Notes under the pieces: model-generated | The model's input: the letters and a program-made list of their open reading frames with translations, nothing else | The model's database searches: none | Told to the model about the DNA's origin: nothing | Shown here: in pieces, positions 34,846-37,507 of the stretch | Layout: every line of letters begins with the position of its first letter | Position numbering within the stretch: the stretch's first letter is position 1 | From: an uncultured Collinsella sp. | GTDB taxonomy: Bacteria > Actinomycetota > Coriobacteriia > Coriobacteriales > Coriobacteriaceae | Reading direction: 5' to 3' | Assembly: GCA_959606065.1 (NCBI GenBank) | Contig: CAUHHV010000023.1 | Coordinates: 1 to 37,507, forward strand | Length of the DNA: 37,507 nt | Program-made: the position numbers and the translations under genes

Positions 34846-34901
34846 AATTGCACCTTTCGTTGGGGCGCGGCAGCGCCGCCTTCTGAAAGCAAAGTGCGAC
34901 A

Positions 34902-34907
34902 AGTATA
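34902..34907 (-). promoter_or_regulatory. Candidate -10 of the second DegV gene
   Basis: TATACT on the minus strand, about 57 bases upstream of the start at 34845. The -35 (TAGCAA at 17 bases) is poor. Confidence 0.35.
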
Positions 34908-34931
34908 GTGGAGTTGCTCTACATTGCTAGG

Positions 34932-34960
34932 TTCAATTGTTGAATAGTCAACAGTTTGAA
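34932..34960. promoter_or_regulatory. Operator-like dyad between DegV and HAD genes
   Basis: TTCAA-T-TGTTGA-ATAG-TCAACA-GT-TTGAA, a dyad of about 29 bp with a perfect TGTTGA/TCAACA centre, in the divergent intergenic region. It is a candidate repressor site for one or both genes. No regulator gene is adjacent. Confidence 0.45.
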
Positions 34961-35001
34961 GCGGTGGTGTGGAAATCATCAACTGGGGAAGAAGGGTGCC
35001 G

Positions 35002-35664
35002 ATGGCGGCATTGCAACTTTGCGAGCGGCCGGTTGTGCTGTTCGATTTTGACGGCACGGTGGCCGATACGGGTCGGGCAGTGATGACCTCGACGCGCAAG
35101 ACGCTGGCTGCGCGCGGGTTTTCGGAGACGCAGATGGGTGATCTGCGCCGCATGATCGGGCCGCCCCTGTGGAAGAGCTTTCACGACTTTTACGGCTTTT
35201 CCCGCGAGGAGTCGCTTGTGGTGGCCGACGAGTACCGCGCCTTTTTTGATGAGCTGGGACCGGAGGAGTACCCCGTGTTCGATGGGATTCCCGAGCTGCT
35301 GGATGAGTTGGCCGCCCGGGGCAAGCGTATGGCCGTGGCGACGTCACGCATGGAGGCCAAATGCATCGACATGGTGCATGAGCTTGGTCTTTCTCAGTTC
35401 GAAGCCGTGGTTGGCATGAATCCGCCGCAGGGGCGCGAGACCAAGGCCGATTCGGTTCGCGATGCCCTGGCGGCGCTCGGCGCGACGGCGGACGATGCCG
35501 TGATGATCGGCGATCGCTTTAACGACGTCGAGGGTGCGCACGCGATGGGCGTGCCGTGCATCGGCATCTATTCGGGCGCGGCGGCGCCGGGTGAGCATGA
35601 GGCGGCGGGTGCCGATGCAGTGGTGCACTCGGTGGCCGAGCTTGCTAAACTTTTCTCTATCTAG
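35002..35664 (+). CDS. HAD-family phosphatase, phosphoglycolate phosphatase-like
   Basis: A 220-residue haloacid dehalogenase-superfamily hydrolase. Motif I is LFDFDGTVADTG (nucleophile Asp), followed by a helical cap with MIGPPLWKSFHDFYGF. Motif II is VATSRM. Motif III is the Lys in RETKADSVRDAL. Motif IV is MIGDRFNDVEGAHAMG. The arrangement is that of PGP/Gph-type enzymes acting on small phosphate esters such as phosphoglycolate; the substrate cannot be read from the sequence. ATG 35002 with GAAGGG upstream is preferred over the upstream start at 34969. The dipeptidase gene follows 54 bases later, perhaps in the same operon. Confidence 0.88.
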   Translation: MAALQLCERPVVLFDFDGTVADTGRAVMTSTRKTLAARGFSETQMGDLRRMIGPPLWKSFHDFYGFSREESLVVADEYRAFFDELGPEEYPVFDGIPELLDELAARGKRMAVATSRMEAKCIDMVHELGLSQFEAVVGMNPPQGRETKADSVRDALAALGATADDAVMIGDRFNDVEGAHAMGVPCIGIYSGAAAPGEHEAAGADAVVHSVAELAKLFSI

Positions 35665-35718
35665 GAACTAAATGTGAGGGGCGGGTACGCTTGCCGCTCA
35701 TTGGTAAGGAGGCAGTCT

Positions 35719-37155
35719 ATGAATCAGGTGGAGCAGAGCGTCGCTGAGTATGTCGACGAGGTCTGGGAAGATGTCGTCGCCGATATCGAGCAGCTGGTGA
35801 GCTATCCGTCTGTGGCCGTTGCTGCCGATGCGGAGCCCGGTGCGCCGTTTGGCCGCCCGGTTCGTGATGCGCTCGATTGCGCGCTCGGCATTGCGCAAAA
35901 GCTCGGCTACCAGACGAGCGATGACGAGGGCTTTGTGGGCATCGCCGATATTCCGGGTCGCGGCGATAAGCAGCTCGCGACTATCTGCCATGTGGACGTG
36001 GTGCCTGCCGGCCCCGGCTGGAATACCGACCCATTTGCGATGGAGCGTCGCGAGGGCTGGCTGCTCGGCCGCGGCGTGATCGACGACAAGGGCCCGGCGG
36101 TGCTGTCGCTCTACGCTGGCGCTTATCTGCTCAAACACGGCATTGTGCCGCGCTATACCTTCCGCGCGCTGCTGGGCTGCGATGAGGAAGTGGGCATGTC
36201 CGACGTTCACCATTATCTGGAGAACCACGCAGACCCCGACTTTCTGTTTACGCCCGATGCCGAGTTCCCGGTCTGCAATGCCGAGAAGGGCCAGTTTGGG
36301 GCGACATTTGTGAGCTCCAAGATCGACGGCGGCCGTATTGTGTCCTGGAGCGGTGCCGAGGCGAGCAACGCCATTCCGTCGCAGTCTATCTGCGAGCTTG
36401 CGATTGACGCCGATGAGCTGCCGGCACCGGTCGAGAACGCCGACCGCCTGGAGATCACAGCACTCGACAACGGACATGCCCAGATTTTCGCCCACGGCAT
36501 TGGCGGTCATGCCTCGATGCCCGAGGGAACGATCAATGCCGTCGGCCTCATCGTGGCGTATCTGCGCGAGGCCGAGGATGCGTTTGGCGCCCGTGACGAG
36601 CGCCTGTTGACGCCTGCGGAGCACGAGTTTGTCAAGTTTTTGGCTTTTGTGCATGCGGACGCCTATGGCCGCGGCTTGGGCATCGATGCGACGAGCCCCG
36701 CGTTTGGCCCGCTCACCAGCAATCCCGGCGTCATCCGTGTGGTGGATGGCCACATCGAGCAGGTCATCGACGTGCGCTTCCCCGACAGCACGAGTGCCGA
36801 TACCATCCGCGAGCAGCTCGATCCGCTCGTGGGCCGTTTTGGCGTGACGTGCCGTGTGGGTCGTGCGAAGGTGCCGTTCTCGGTCTCTGCCGACGATCCG
36901 GCCGTGAAGGCGCTTATTGATACCTATAACGAGTTTACGGGCAAGCATGCTGAGCCCTTTGCCATGGGCGGCGGCACGTACGCACGCAACTTTGCCCGCG
37001 CCGTCTCGTTTGGCCCCGAGGAGACCGGCCTGGAGCTGCCCGCATGGGGCGGCCAGATGCACGGCCCCAATGAGTGCGCCAACGAGGAACAGCTCAAGCA
37101 GGCGCTCAAGATCTACATCGTGGCAATCTTACGTTTGAACGAGCTTGAGCTTTAA
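35719..37155 (+). CDS. M20-family dipeptidase (PepV/Sapep type)
   Basis: A 478-residue metallo-dipeptidase of the M20 family, resembling PepV and the Mn-dependent Sapep enzymes that cleave cytosolic dipeptides. Metal and catalytic motifs: TICHVDVVPAG (His and Asp), GRGVIDDKGP (bridging Asp), GCDEEVGM (catalytic Glu pair), TPDAEFP, and HGPNE near the C-terminus. A lid domain contains GHASMPEGTINA. ATG 35719 is chosen because TAAGGAGG lies about 7 bases upstream. The long palindrome at 37203 follows its stop and probably serves as its terminator. Confidence 0.93.
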   Translation: MNQVEQSVAEYVDEVWEDVVADIEQLVSYPSVAVAADAEPGAPFGRPVRDALDCALGIAQKLGYQTSDDEGFVGIADIPGRGDKQLATICHVDVVPAGPGWNTDPFAMERREGWLLGRGVIDDKGPAVLSLYAGAYLLKHGIVPRYTFRALLGCDEEVGMSDVHHYLENHADPDFLFTPDAEFPVCNAEKGQFGATFVSSKIDGGRIVSWSGAEASNAIPSQSICELAIDADELPAPVENADRLEITALDNGHAQIFAHGIGGHASMPEGTINAVGLIVAYLREAEDAFGARDERLLTPAEHEFVKFLAFVHADAYGRGLGIDATSPAFGPLTSNPGVIRVVDGHIEQVIDVRFPDSTSADTIREQLDPLVGRFGVTCRVGRAKVPFSVSADDPAVKALIDTYNEFTGKHAEPFAMGGGTYARNFARAVSFGPEETGLELPAWGGQMHGPNECANEEQLKQALKIYIVAILRLNELEL

Positions 37156-37474
37156 GGCTGCGGCGTTTTAACAACTTAGCACCCCTTTCGTCCGGGCTTT
37201 TTAAGTTGCGGTGGAATAGTTCCTAGAATGGGCCATTTGATGGCCAAGCAGGAACTATTTCACCGCAACTTTGTTTTTATTGGTGTAAAAGGCGGGTCAT
37301 GCTTGGTGGCGGGTTTGTTATTCGTTTGTAAAGCCGAGCCGCGCTTGCGGTAAGGGTCTATCAGATGCCCGTAAAAAACCGCAGTTGGCGCGGGCGCTGC
37401 CCGGTCGGGGCCGTATCTTTCCAAACAGCAAAGCGGGCAGGGTGCCCGCGAGTCGCATGTATGAAAGGAAGATC
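37156..37474. other. Intergenic region after the dipeptidase gene
   Basis: About 320 bases. The first part holds the long palindrome (37203-37271). The rest is the leader of the gene starting at 37475. It includes a small GCGGGCAGGGTGCCCGC hairpin (about 37434-37450). No riboswitch or second gene was recognised. Confidence 0.45.
37203..37280 (+). repeat. Long palindrome TTGCGGTGGAATAG, copy 2, with T-run
   Basis: A 22-bp stem (37203-37224 with 37250-37271, one G-T pair) and an inner hairpin GGCCAT TTG ATGGCC. TTGTTTTT follows on the plus strand, so this copy is a good terminator for the dipeptidase gene. It shares the outer TTGCGGTGGAATAG with 33904-33969 but differs in the inner stem. Confidence 0.82.
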
Positions 37475-37507
37475 ATGCTCGATCAGGCTTATTCTCGTCG
37501 TCAGTTC
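37475..37507 (+). CDS. Start of a probable Tat-exported protein (partial)
   Basis: Eleven codons reading MLDQAYSRRQF run off the window end. GAAAGGAAG lies about 4-12 bases upstream of ATG 37475. SRRQF matches the twin-arginine motif, so the product is probably folded in the cytoplasm and exported by Tat. Too little is present for a family call. Confidence 0.6.
   Translation, partial: MLDQAYSRRQF

Overview
The window reads as chromosomal DNA of a gut coriobacterium, most likely Collinsella or a close relative. This is inferred from high GC with abundant GC-rich codons, strong AGGAG-type ribosome binding sites, occasional GTG starts, class III fructose-bisphosphatase, a folate-C1 pair of cyclohydrolase plus dehydrogenase, B12-regulated surface proteins and many long-palindrome intergenic repeats. 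I could not run a search, so the genus is an inference. No tRNA, rRNA, CRISPR array, prophage or complete insertion sequence was seen.

Layout. 1-5000: a small PH-like protein, a secreted and apparently frameshifted PI-PLC with an LANTG-type C-terminal sorting signal, and two tandem paralogous lipoproteins that share an upstream dyad. 5000-6600: fchA-folD, in which FolD has lost the residues needed for its cyclohydrolase half-reaction. 6605-6843: an AT-rich nested palindrome. 6900-10740: a C69 dipeptidase, then a phasin-like protein and a UbiB/ABC1 kinase in one operon. 10850-15482: a cobalamin riboswitch controlling two surface proteins built on DUF4430 (transcobalamin-like) domains, one with a beta-propeller and with one domain of very different codon use. 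15640-21400: two GtrA proteins, class III FBPase, a DegV (FakB-like) protein, a predicted TIM-barrel protein and a 49-residue membrane protein. 21450-24750: an RNA m5C methyltransferase and a methionyl-tRNA synthetase with a degenerate KMSKS loop. 24880-32200: a DUF3267 membrane protein, queH, queA, a coiled-coil tail-anchored protein, an SDR resembling bile-acid 12-alpha-HSDHs, and tgt. 32200-37507: a LOG-family protein behind a leader terminator, a RelB/YafQ toxin-antitoxin pair, a second DegV, a HAD phosphatase, a PepV/Sapep-type M20 dipeptidase, and the start of a probable Tat-exported protein.

Genes that work together. FchA plus FolD should interconvert methylene-, methenyl- and 10-formyl-THF as two separate enzymes. 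QueH, QueA and Tgt cover the late tRNA queuosine steps (base insertion, oQ formation, reduction to Q) without preQ1 synthesis genes here. The riboswitch plus DUF4430 pair looks like a corrinoid-capture module on the cell surface.

The most novel signal is the intergenic structure. At least four families of long hairpin repeats occur. Two of them are present in two copies each, and their stems differ in sequence yet still pair, which suggests selection on structure. The best case follows the stop codons of queA (27375) and of the SDR gene (30584): a hairpin, a constant 14-nt linker, a long imperfect stem and a constant AGAA-capped core.
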